From Owenia fusiformis (taxonomy: Eukaryota; Annelida; Polychaeta; Sabellida; Oweniidae): a stretch of 64,000 bases of DNA. The stretch covers positions 13,893,196 to 13,957,195 of the forward strand of contig CAIIXF020000004.1 of the NCBI GenBank assembly GCA_903813345.2. Direction: 5' to 3'. Position numbers and translations under genes: made by a program. Below are positions 45,480 to 57,400 of this stretch, in pieces; positions within the stretch are counted from its first letter, which is position 1; every line of letters begins with the position of its first letter. The notes under the pieces are model-generated. The model was not told where the DNA came from and searched no databases. It saw only the letters and a list, made by a program, of their open reading frames with translations.

Positions 45480-46200
45480 CGTCTATATTGAATGCAGTCA
45501 TTGAATAAGACTGGGCCCTGCATGCAAAAATAGGTGGACGTTGCATAGTTTCTGCAGAAGCAATGTACCATAATTCATGCAGAAAATATTACCTGGCCAG
45601 TAAACGCCAAAATACAAATACATGTGATAAAGTAATTGATTCATCATTCACATTTATTTGCAAATATATAGATGAAACGGTGTTGACTGGTGGTCCCATA
45701 ATTGTTACATTAGACTCTCTTCACAATATGTTCCAAACACATATGAGTGAACATAATCCAACCAAACCTACACCAAAGTACAGAAGGTTAGATCATTTAA
45801 GATACCAAAACATTATTTACAAGCCCAGACACTACACCATCTCACAGGTATTGCCGACATTGTTACATTAATGAATTGTAATGGACATTGTCTGACCTAC
45901 ACTGAGGTGATGCAAATCGAAACAGCAGGCTGTGAAGACATACAGAACAATGTTTCTAACTTACCCCACCATACTAATATGTACAGGGTGTCCCGAAAGT
46001 ATGAGCCCCCTAGGCAGACGCGTACGTATACAATGTCTCCATGGTATGTGCCATATATCATTTTAAAGCTTATGCAAAGTTACATTGATTTGCCAAATAT
46101 CATGGTTCAACTCACAAATGGTAAAAAGTTACAGGCATTTCAAAACTTAATAATGTTCGGCCAAAAATATAGTTCATTTTAGTATCCTGGAAACAGCCCT
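45480..46200 (+). pseudogene. Cys/His-rich transposon-associated coding relic
   Basis: From about 45,525 the frame reads KIGGRCIVSAEAMYHNSCRK, the C...AEAxYHxxC start seen in a family of large invertebrate transposon proteins, then FICKYIDETVLTGGPIIVTL to a stop at 45,871. The next frame (45,871-46,182) is cut by a mariner-type MITE at 45,984. Function unknown; dead. Confidence 0.4.
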
Positions 46201-46534
46201 GACCTGACTATGACCATTAATATGGGTGCTATTGACGAATATAGGATGGATATTGAGTTCTAAAAAGAGGACATTAAGGGTAGATAATCCAATGAAACTC
46301 TTCTAAAATGGCTTAACAAATTTTTTTGAGGATTACAAAATGCCACATCCCTATTTGAAGCGCGTTAACAGGTCATATATGAAAAACATTGCTGCTGTTA
46401 ATATGGTCTAGGGAGACACAAATCAATGTATCTTTGGATGATCTTTAAAATGATATAGGACACATACTATGGAGACATTGGTATATGTCTGCAGAGTGGG
46501 GGCCCCAGTGGGGGCATACTTTTGGGACACCCTG
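45984..46534. mobile_element. mariner-type MITE
   Basis: The ends CAGGGTGTCCCGAAAGTATG and the complement of CATACTTTTGGGACACCCTG are flanked by TA (45,982-45,983 and 46,535-46,536). It is 551 bp long. Protein-like frames inside are not recognised. Confidence 0.85.
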
Positions 46535-46599
46535 TAGTTAAGCTTATTAAATAAGGACATAATATGATGTAAATATGTATACTAGTATATCATAGAAAT

Positions 46600-48040
46600 T
46601 AAAATAGTATTTTAAAGAAAAACAGTTAACAATACAGAAATTAATCTAAATGAACTATGTATATTGTATATATCTATCTACCATCTCCACACAAGCCAAA
46701 CAAGTATATTTACAAAGAACAATGCCATTCATTTGTGTTACCATAGCAACCAATTACCAATAATCTTCTAAATCATGCTGTTTTATTGACCAAAAATGGT
46801 TTTGAACACAACTTTATTTTGATTGGTTTAGCAGTTACTTAATAATCTGAAATAGCTACAATTGTTTGCATGCACGTTTCCATGGCAACCATTTAACCAA
46901 ACATGATCAGACTTGCTATATCAACTCACTATATGTATATACATAGTCCCTGAAAGTATGAACATGATTGGAGGTACATAACAGAAGTTATTTAAGATTG
47001 TTATCTAAAGGAGCCATGTCCACTTTTAAGTAGTTTGAATGATAGTGACCAAATAGGAATATGAACTAGAGTCATAGATATCGTAAAATTAATCATTATA
47101 GTCACGTTCTCTCATTTAAAACTCCTTAAATATGTTTTCAAAGTCAACTTCATGTTGATTGGTACAATCCGAAGAGATTAGCAGTCATTTACCTTTTAAA
47201 GAACTTGTGGATTTATCCGAAATATTTACAATTTTTCGCACTTAAGTTGTGTTGCCATGGCAACCGCTTGACCAAGCATGATCAAACTTGTCATGGAAAC
47301 TTGTTATATATAGATACATAATCCCTAGAAATATGAATTTGATTGTAGGTATATAACAGACATAATTCATGCTTTTCATAGTACCCCTTCATAAATATAG
47401 CCAGGAGGGTATAAATGGCAATTATTCGAAGAGGCTGAAAAACTAGACCCTATTATTTTCAAAATCAATGAGAAATGATATAATACACATAATTAACATA
47501 ATTATAAAAATGCAATAACGTGAGTAAAAAATTGGTCCCAGCTCATCCACTAATAGTGATGAAAATAAAAAGCCTGACCAGAGTTCCACTTTTTTATCAA
47601 GGTAGCTAAACTATAAGTTAACCTCCCCCCCTATCCGCTGACAGATATGTATTGTTTCAAATAATACTGTGAACCTACAGCCAATACTTCTTTCACAATT
47701 TTGAGCAGTTTTCCTTTGATCTTGGGCACACTTTTCGTGACTTATGTCGGATAGAAAGTGAAAACATAGTATTTTTGATTTGATATCCCGAAAACAAAAA
47801 CTATAACACATGTGGCAATTGTAATTTAATTGTGCCCAAAGCGCAAAATCCCAAGTTATCAGACTAATTACAGGTAAGCTTGTATTTGCGCGTCTAGCCA
47901 CAGCGTGCTTAGAGATAACTAGACTCTTGTCACACTCTGTAACTCCAGCTCTTAGCATGTCTAGGAATCTCTAGAATCTCTAGTTTCTCGACCAGATAAG
48001 CATGTCTAAAAATTCCACATTTGAGCAGTGTATGTTATAT
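46600..48040. other. no further gene
   Basis: Right arm of the inverted-repeat element to 47,556, then 480 bp of plain sequence. A minus-strand frame at 47,958-47,611 has no recognisable domain. Confidence 0.4.
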
Positions 48041-48045
48041 ATATG

Positions 48046-48686
48046 TCAGGTAGCTTTCACCATAGGTTTCTTTACAGTTTTTGGTCTTTTTATTACTTTG
48101 GCATTATGCATGCTTAGATATTTTTTATTTCCCTCTTTAATCAACCATATCATTACATATTTGCAGGATATAACTATAACATATTGACCATTACCCATAT
48201 GCAAAATTGTACTGATACTGTTACTGGCATTGCAATCTGGACTGTTAGCAGGATATTCATCGATTCCAAAAATACAATTTTGGACTGTTTGAGAAGGTAC
48301 TGTGTCGAAGCAAAGCACTTTGTCATTCAACAGTGTTACCTGAGAAGGGTCTATTACTTTCTCTGGTTTGTGGAGGAATGGAATAACCTTCTCTCTAAGA
48401 ATAGAGTCTTGGAAATACTCTCCTGTCCAAGGTTGACCCTCTTCCTTGATCACCCACATTAATCTCTGAATGGTAAACAATAAGAAAATACCCACGCAAG
48501 CGGGCCTTTTACATCATTCCTATTATATGCCCATATTCTGTCTGGTGATTTGGTTTTCGCACAGTATATAAAATCATCTGATGGGACTAGATGATGGAAA
48601 TCTTCATCCTCCCAGGCACGAAGAAAATCAGCAAACCTAATCCTGTCTTCTCTCTGTTGTTCTGATTTTATAGGACAGGCAATCAT
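48046..48686 (-). pseudogene. Tc1/mariner-superfamily transposase fragment
   Basis: 48,686-48,459 reads RIRFADFLRAWEDEDFHHLV and DRIWAYNRNDV. After a frameshift, 48,495-48,046 reads LMWVIKEEGQPWTGEYFQDS, VIPFLHKPEKVIDPSQVTLL and ND-VLCFD in place of the QDNAPCH motif, then YPANSPDCNAS in place of the WPxxSPDLNxxE block. This is the DDE catalytic half of a DD34-type transposase, with the last acidic position lost (SNS instead of E). The N-terminal DNA-binding part is absent. No TIR pair was found for it. Confidence 0.6.
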
Positions 48687-48689
48687 CAG

Positions 48690-50700
48690 GTCCCTCCTTT
48701 AGTCTATAGCTTAATACTGTTGCACTGAAAATGTCTTTTCATCTCTGTATTTTTATATCCCTTGCAACTTCTCTACAACTCATTCGTTTTTAGCAGTAGT
48801 ATTCAGTATGATTTGCCTAGTTTTAGGTGTAATTCTGGTCTCAGGCTGTCCAGTTCGCAACTGAAGTTGGATTTCAGAGAACGATTTTGTCCACCACCTT
48901 TGAACAAATTTATGAGACCTATTTAATGTTTTTGATTTCCAAGACTTTTAAGTGAATTCTGCACACCCTCTTAAGCTTCTTTAAATGCTATGCACCTTAT
49001 TCTGTCAATATATTGAGTATCGTCATACAGGTGTGCAGTTTACTGTTAAAAGGCCAAAGTATACATACATTTTGTAGCAGTATGTAGCAGAATGTACCAA
49101 ACAGTGACTTAGGTCAATTTAGGTTCATTAAGTCCAGAATTGGATGGGCTTTAATTTGATATGTAAATTGTGGGGGTATATTCATATTACCTGGAATAGG
49201 CTGTGGAGGGGGACGGTCATTATGAAACACCCTGTATATTTTAATTTTGGACAAGTGATATTTTTAATCAAGTTAGTTTGGGGGAAAACGGCAAATAAAA
49301 GCAATATTAATATAATCCAACAATCCAGGTTATAAACACAATGATTTATTATATGGAGTCCCCTGACTAAATCATTTGTTATTACAGACTTACTAATAGT
49401 TGTCCAGTGTTTAAAAAATGAATTGAGCCAGTGCCTTATTTGTACATTCTAAACTTTATTTTTTAATACTGCACTCATTGTTTGCTCATATACGTATATC
49501 TGTATATTGACATTCTTTCATTACACTCTTATATTGCACATATACCTCAATGTCAAAAAGTATGCCCGGTAAACAAAGTCCAGATATCGACTGACTCTTA
49601 TTCAAAGTCAATGTATCAACTATCAATGTTTTATCTGCAAGTAGCAGTGATTTATAAAAAGAGAATGAACACAAAGTGTTGTGCTTATGTGTAATAGTGC
49701 TCAAAATAATGATTTATAAACATTTTTAAGAAACTAATGGATATTATGTTGACTCACAGCATGCCTAAACCTTCTTTGTAATCTCAATTGAAATGTTGGT
49801 AAGTAGGTAAAATATTATATCAAAACTATTCATTGCAAATGTACATATATATAGGATGAATGAATTTAACTTTACACTGAAAATACAAATCTGTAATGTT
49901 TAAAGATTCCTTAATTGTGTGTGAACAGTTTTAGACCTTATTAATTTTGTCAGTTTGCCCATTTAACAAGATGTTTTATAATGACACTTCCACAGCCATT
50001 ACCTGGTCTCTGAATATTTTCATCATTATTAAGTTCCTTTGATTTTTGGCTTTTGGAATTAATATTTGCATGATTGATTGATGGGAATATGATTTGTGAA
50101 TTCATGTTTGGTATCACTTTAAATGCTACATTTATAGCCGCTATTTGTTAAGGATGTAAAAAGAGGAGATAATTGTATAATCCATTGTATCATTTAGAGC
50201 TCTCTGGGTACTTTTTGTAACCTCAGCAACCCTCAAATGCTATAATTGGTACATTACTGGAGATGAAACTGTTCTGATCCACGGTTATCATTGCTTTTAA
50301 CAGAACACACTAATAATTTTTAGAAAATGTAGCTATTCAATTGTGTGCCATATTTTGTAGTAGTAAATGCTGCTGAGCTTAATCAGTTATTTCACTAGTC
50401 CAATATTGAATGAATTTTCATCTAATATATAACACATGAAGGTATTTCATCTTGGATTGGTAATTGACAGGGGGAGCATTCAATATGAAACACCATGTAC
50501 ATAGTTTTTGTGCTCTTAGCTAGATGTTTCTTATTGTATTTTGTAATGTCCTTTTCCATTTTGGCTGGTGGGTTGTTCATATACAATAGAGGAAATCCTA
50601 TAATGCAATATCCTTACGAGAATTTAAAAATTTTATTTACATCAAATAAATACTTTACATTGTGTTATAATTAAAAGCTTTATTTTGAAGGTAAAATATA
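48690..50700. other. upstream region of the large gene
   Basis: No supported gene. Words TCATTATGAAACACCCTGTA (about 49,215) and CAATATGAAACACCATGTAC (about 50,483) resemble one terminus type of mariner-like MITEs, both in the same direction, so they are probably ends of two truncated elements. Candidate A/T-rich promoter sequence just before 50,700 cannot be pinned down. Confidence 0.35.
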
Positions 50701-50772
50701 TTTAATTATTCAATGATTCAATGATTAGAAAGTTGTATTACGTGTTGTTATTTCTTTGTTCCAAGGTTCAAA

Positions 50773-51427
50773 ATGGGTAATACGATTGACCAGTGGCGAT
50801 GTGCTATTGGCAGATTCCACCCATGTAGACAGCACAACAGATGTGACAATACAGAAAGAAGGGCAGAGAGAGAATATCGCAAAGCTCTGCATGAAAACAA
50901 AGCCCATCAAAACAGGGGGAAAGGTACCCATGAGAGTAAAATTCAACATCTCAAGAAACATCTGGATTGTCTTGACCAAAAGGTTACAATCAAGCCAAAT
51001 CACCATGTAAACAATTTGAAAAAAATACAAGAGCTTGCCAAAGAATGCAATGAATGGTTTGAAGTGGTTAGCAAAGGCTACACTGATACAAAGGATACAT
51101 TTAAACAAAATGTGTCTGCAGACAGTACTGTGACTACAATTCAAAGTGAGAGAAGTCAATGTGTGACTGTTGGTGATGAAAAAGGAACTCCTGATCAAAA
51201 TATTTCACTGAATTACAACATAGACATAGTGGAAGAAGATCTAGCTGCCAGTCATGAAAAGAGGGGCATACATAAGTATAAATTCGAAAATAACACTGAG
51301 AATGTGAAAGTACCAATGAACCAGCGTTGGATTATGTCATTAAGAAAACTTCCCCAGCTTTTAGTGATCATAACTATCTTACTTATTATTGGTGGGATTG
51401 AGGTCAACCCTGGTCCTCAAACACAGG
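50773..51427 (+). CDS. exon 1: N-terminal domain ending in 2A-like motif
   Basis: Encodes 218 residues: MGNTIDQWRCAIGRFHPCRQ, a charged helical stretch (about 25-90, KIQHLKKHLDCLDQ, LKKIQELAKECNEW), a polar linker, and a hydrophobic run LLVIITILLIIGG before IEVNPGPQTQ. The W-x-x-AIG-F start followed far downstream by an NPGP motif resembles the 5' part of some non-LTR retrotransposon proteins and of 2A-bearing invertebrate genes, so this exon may have come from a retroelement (inference). The donor is CAGG/GTAAAG. Confidence 0.75.
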
Positions 51428-54400
51428 GTAAAGATAGACAGAATTAATAACTATAGTTTTCAATAATTATTAACTATTGCACTCAAATAGTGTTTGATCA
51501 ATGTATAACATTTGAGAGAGGTCATTAGACCAATATAATAAACAGCATTCTGTATTTTTCAGATTATGCCAAATCATATACAGCAACACCTTCCGAGACC
51601 GACATCTTTGAACTTTTACTTTCATTAGTCAATTCATCAAGTACCACCTCGAATGTTCGGAATCCCTCGGAACTCCTTGAAGATGTTGTAAACAAGCATG
51701 GTCTTACTGGTGTGGAAAATGATGGCACTGGAGATTGCCTGTTTCAAGCCTTGTCTCATCAAATGGCCTATACACAGACAGCCAATATAGACCACAGAGA
51801 CTTGCGACAGAATCTAGTAACTTATGTCATGCATCATCCACAATTGGTAAGTGTTTGATGTCAATTGAAATATTTTTAGGAATATAATATGAGTATGTTC
51901 TACTTTCGAAAAAAAATCTTTAGTTTTACCAATCAGAATATCACAAGGGACAACAGGTACTGTATAAATGACAATGGTAAATGTGAGTCAAACATGCTGT
52001 AAAACCAGGATGACAACAATAACATTATCCAGAAAGACCTAAATGGTAATCCCTCTAGTTCCTGTTCATTTCTCCTATGTTCCTACGAAAAGTGTCCACC
52101 ATAGTCCATTGTCACATCTTGCCATGTATCATTGTCTCTGTTAATTATTTGATTGAAGACGGTATATTGTGGTGATTCACTGCCACATTTGATCAAAATT
52201 GGGATTTCATATAATACACCATCACAAGAGCTTAATACATCCACATAATCAGCAACGATAAGGTTTGATAAATTGAGAAAAAAGTGATTAAAGAGTTGAA
52301 TTGACAGTTCCGTCGGTATCTGACTTTACTGTTGTCAGGGTGTGAAAGCACTATATCTAGTTTGGGGATTTCTAAGAAATAGACATGAAAAGGAGTCCAA
52401 AATATTCTAATATGTTACTCCCATTAATTCATATTTTCAGCCAAATGGAGAGCATGTGACAACACAGTTTGACACTACCATCATGAATGACTGGGAAAAG
52501 TACATCTCCAGTCACCTTGAAATAAATGATGATGAAAAAACAAAGCTAGCATGGTATACAGAGTCCTACATGAACAAGCCTAGGACTTGGGGTGATAATC
52601 TAATGATCTGGGCATTTACTCAAGTCTTCAATGCTGATGTTGAAATTTTCTCTCAGGGGTCAGAGAAATCGTACAAAATAACAGCTAGTGATAACAGCGA
52701 TGACAGGGTCATAGTTCGGCTTGGATATATACCACATGTCCACTTTATAAGCCTTGTTAGTTGCAAAGGTATTACCATTCTAAAATGAAAACACTTTTCT
52801 GGTTTTAGATCCTTGACCTGAGGAATGAATAAGATGTGTTCTTTATGAAAGTAGAAGAGAACTGTGTATTTATAATCAATATTTAATTGAAATTAATTAT
52901 CTCTTCCCTGTCTTGCTGTAATAAATGACTATTGAATGTAAAATGGTAATTTTATTGTCATTATAACATAAAACATTATTTTTTAGATAAAGCAATTTCT
53001 CAAAGAGCACTACCTGCAGAAGTCCATCTTTCTGCACCAGACACATTTATAGACATGGAACAACATTCTAAAGCATCTAAACTAGATGATACCAAAGGTG
53101 AGCGAGTTTGCATTTTCACACCTTTTGACTCATTCAAATGTCATAATGAATGTTATTATGAATCAACAGAAACATTATTGGAATCCATATAAAACATAAA
53201 GTGTTTTCATTAGGGTCTGAAAAAAGTTAAAAAATTTGGGTCCAGGATGGAAAAAGTGGGTCCCCAAAAAATATGCTAAAAATACAAAGTTTTGCTTTTA
53301 ATTCAATTTAATTCACTACAAAGTCAAATTCTAAATTTCTGTTCTGAATTTGTCGCCTCAATCTCAGCCCTTGTTCATGGTCGCATAGGCAGCTCTATGG
53401 GAAGGCTGGTCTCCGTGGCGTGTGAGACTGGATTTTTGGAAATCCCTGCATCCTCTTGTAAAAGTGTTCTGACGACCCGTTTGAACCCACACTCTGCACA
53501 TCTTTGACCCATCTGCATTACAATACAACCAATTGAAATCTTCCTCCCACTTTTGAAGGAAAACACGTTCTCTCCGCATTACAAATGAAATATTTTCCTT
53601 CCTTTTTTGGTGACCTTGACCGTGACCATGCTTGTCGCGCGAAATCTCCTCTCGAGTGATCCAAGATGTCGGCGTCCACTGGTAAATTTTTATCGCACCC
53701 TCAGGTGCTATATTGTAATCAGTTTGCTCGGCGGGCGGGCGTCCCGAAGGTTTCCAGCCAAACCATTTGAGGGATTCATTTGAAATTCTCAGGGATGTTT
53801 CTACCCATGAAAGTTTAGAACTGATTAGTTTTTCGCCGTTCTGGGTAAATGTTAAGTTGGCCATTTTGGATTTTCTGTCCTAAAATCTTGTCTGTCAAGG
53901 CTTGTCTACAGGTTTCCAGCCAAACCATTTGAGGGATTCATTTGAAATTTTCACGGATGTTTCTACCTATAAAAGTTTAGAACTGATTAGTTTTTCGGCA
54001 TTCTGGGTAAATGTTAAGGGGGCCATTTTGGATTTTCCGTCCTAAAATCATGTCTGTCAAGGCTTGTCTACAGGTTTCCAGCCAAACCGTTTCAGGGATT
54101 CATTTGAAATTCTCAGGGATGTTTCTACCTATGAAAGTTTAGAACTGATTAGTTTTTCGTCATTCTGGGTAAATGTTAAGGTGGCCATTTTGGATTTTCC
54201 GTCCCAAAATCTTGTCTGTCAAGGCTTGTCTACAGGTTTCTAGCCAAACTGTTTGAGGGATTCATTTGAAATTCTCAGGGATGTTTCTACCCATGAAAGT
54301 TTAGAACTGATTAGTTTTTCGGCATTCTGGGTAAATGTTAAGGGGGCCATTTTGGATTTTCCGTCCTAAAATCTTGTCTGTCAAGGCTTGTCTACAGGTT

Positions 54401-57400
54401 TCCAGCCAAACCGTTTGAGGGATTCATTTGAATTTCTCAGGGATGTTTTTACCTATGAAAGTTTAGAACTGATTAGTTTTTCGGCATTCTGGGTAAATGT
54501 TTAGGCGGCCATTTTGGATTTTCCGTCCTAAAATCTTGTCTGTCAAGGCTTTTCTACAGGTTTCCAGCCAAACTGTTTGAGGGATTCATTTGATTAGTTT
54601 TTCGGCATTCTTGGTTAATGTTAAGGCGGCCATTTTGGATTTTTCATCCTAAAATCGTGTCTGTGAAGGCTTGTTTTAAAAGAATTTCCAATTGAGAGCA
54701 ATGTTAAATTAAAACATTTTTTAGAAATAATTAAACTGTCAATCTTTTAATTTTCACATATTTTGTAATACACCAGTATATCTTTTACCAGGAAAACGTG
54801 TCTCTTGAGGATTGTTTATAGGTTTCATGGATTCATCCTAAAATTTTAGCGATTTTTCTATGGAAAGTTTAGCTCTGATTAGTTTTTAGGCAGTCTGGGT
54901 AAATGTTAAGGTGTATTCTGTTCAAGGGTGCGATTCTGTTCACCGTGTGGCTTATTTTTCTTTTTTTCCATATTCATAGCTCTAGACAGCCTATACATTT
55001 TTTTTATCATCTTTCATATTTTTTGCGTCCAAGGGTCAATATTCTGTCTTATATCGCGTAAAAAAAGGCGTTAATGAATGCTAAGACTACCCTGTGCTCA
55101 CACAGTGAATTGTAACCATATTATGTTTGGAAAGGATTAACTTAGTATTCAAATTACATGAGTTAGTTACTTCACGCCCGGTGATCGTGAATATGGGACG
55201 GAGGGGGGGAGCAGGCAATTTCTGCTAGGAAATTCAACAAATCTGAAAGATTTATTTTTTCAAGAAAAAGTTTACTATTGAATTGCTAAATGGATAGGCG
55301 CACGGTATGGTAGATTATGTTAGGTTTTCTGGGATTTTTTCTGAAACAATACGCATCTAAGGTATGAGATCTATTAAAAAAGGTGCAAGGCCATCAACAG
55401 GCACAAATCAACGTTTTTGCTATAAATCAAGCAACAATGGACTACACGACCTGTAATAAATACTTGTAAGTGATGTTATCATAACTAAATTAATGTCATT
55501 GCTGAATTTATAAAATAAGTTTCCATACGTAAAATAAAAAATAATCGAAAATAATTAAAATGGGACGGAGGGGGGGAGGGGACGGAGGGGGGAGTAGTAA
55601 TTCTATAAAGTGAAACAACTTCACACGAATTCTTGTATTTGAAAAATGAACTCATTAACTTAGTAAGAAACTGGATGATATACCCCTGGAGACTGAAAAA
55701 TGGGGACATTTGGAGTAAAAGGACTTAAAGTCGCGAAACATCTCTAATCATGTCTTATATACATATTGCTCCCCCCCTCCGTCCCCTCCCCCCCCTCCGT
55801 CCCAAATTCATTATTTTCGATTATTTTTTATTTCACATATGGAAACTTATTTTATAAATTCAGCAATGACATTAATTTAGTTATGATAACATCACTTACA
55901 AGTATTTATTACAGGTCGTCCAGACCATTGTTGCTTGATTTATAGCAAAAACGTTGATTTGTGCCTGTTGATGGCCTTGCGCCTTTTTTAATAGATCTCA
56001 TACCTTAGATGCGTATCGTTTCAGAAAAAATCCCAGAAAACCTAACATATTCTACCATACCGTGCGCCTATCCATTTAGCAATTCAATAGTAAACTTTTT
56101 CTTGAAAAAATAAATCTTCCAGATTTGTTGAATTTCCTAGCAGAAATTGCCTGCTCCCCCCCCTCCGTCCCATATTCACGATCACCGGGCGTGTACTTAG
56201 TTGTTAAGTTACTTAGACTTAAGTAGGTACTTAGTTATCAAGTCAGATACTAAGTTACTTTAAAACAAAACCTGCCATTTACTTTATACATGCGAAAGTT
56301 CCCTGAAAATGACTGTCTTACTTTATGAAATCTTCAGTTTGCATGTGTTGCAGATACAGCAACTATTAACATTTATTTAAAAGTTCTACTTAAACAAAGT
56401 GTCTGATATAAAGAAAATTTGGCTTTTTATGTCAAAATGGGCAAATTCCCAGATACACAGATGTCAGATAGATCTGATAATAAATTACTGTAGCCTATCT
56501 ATTGTTCACATAAAGCTTTGTGAAAACACAGAAAGTGAAAAAACATGACTCAATGAATTGCAGTTGACCTAATATACTCAATTACTCAATTATTGTACTG
56601 TATGCTAGAATTATAAAATTGTCCAAAATTTAGCCAGGGCTTAAATCCTTAAACTATATCCAAATGGCTGCAGAGAAAATGGATTTCCTTATAATGACCT
56701 CCAACATTAACCAATCCTTCATTATTGATTAATATCAAAAACAAATACATTTTTCCAAATGAATGTACAATATTTCTATCTTCCCAACTGAATACAACCA
56801 CCAATTCTACATTACACATGTATATATTCTTTACTTACATCTCCAAATACTGCAGAAATAGCTGTATAATATCACATGTTTTGCAGAAGTTAAAGCAGCT
56901 GAGATACCAAAAGGATTAGAACAGATGTACAATCTTGGGAAGAAAATTAGTGCTTGCAACGAGACAACACAAATGAGAGAGCAGGCAGGCTACATGTGTG
57001 AGCTTGGATCATTATACGCAACACAGGCTCAAGAAACATCTGAGGGTTGGGATTTCATCTATGCTACAGCTCTCTACAATGCAGCATTACAGCGTATTAA
57101 ACAATCTGAAACTGACAGTCCCAAAGAAAAGGTATTGTTTTGCTTTAAACATGTTAATGCTGACTATATTCTGGAAAAACTACAACAAATAGAAACACAT
57201 TTTCTAGAATCAGTCTCAATGGTAAACCCGGAGTCAACACTGAGTTGCACAAAAAGGTACAGAAAAGTTCTGGACGAATTGAGAACATATTCATGTGATA
57301 CTATCAATAATATTCATTTCAATGATATGCAAATTGATGGTATCACTTTTGATATGAGTAATGAGAATGTAAACAGGACAATTGCAAACAGCAGGATATA

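Larger units (their letters stand above)
43962..47556. mobile_element. 3.6-kb inverted-repeat element
   Basis: Arms of about 700 bp: left 43,962-~44,660, right ~46,860-47,556. The outer ends TAGTGGATGAGCT/AGCTCATCCACTA, the ACTAGACCCTATTATTTTC word, and GTTGCCATGGCAACCGCTTG-type words match as reverse complements. Each arm has an internal ~370-bp tandem duplication (CTCCAATCA...GCCATGG units at about 44,165 and 44,535). The centre holds a MITE (44,838-45,356), a coding relic (45,480-46,200) and a mariner-type MITE. Confidence 0.75.

Noticed and set aside
50773-50790. N-myristoylation signal at MGNTID
   Set aside because: Position 6 is Asp, not Ser/Thr, so the consensus fails.
53364-53864. 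Antisense host gene in intron 4
   Set aside because: The start lies in satellite DNA and the end matches a transposon zinc finger with one altered ligand; no splice context.
53749-54660. Regular repeats that could suggest a CRISPR-like array
   Set aside because: The 162-bp units are contiguous with no unique spacers, and the DNA is eukaryotic.
55173-56193. Recombination-signal (RAG/Transib) ends
   Set aside because: Only CAC and the 5-bp duplication agree; no matching heptamer or nonamer, and no transposase.
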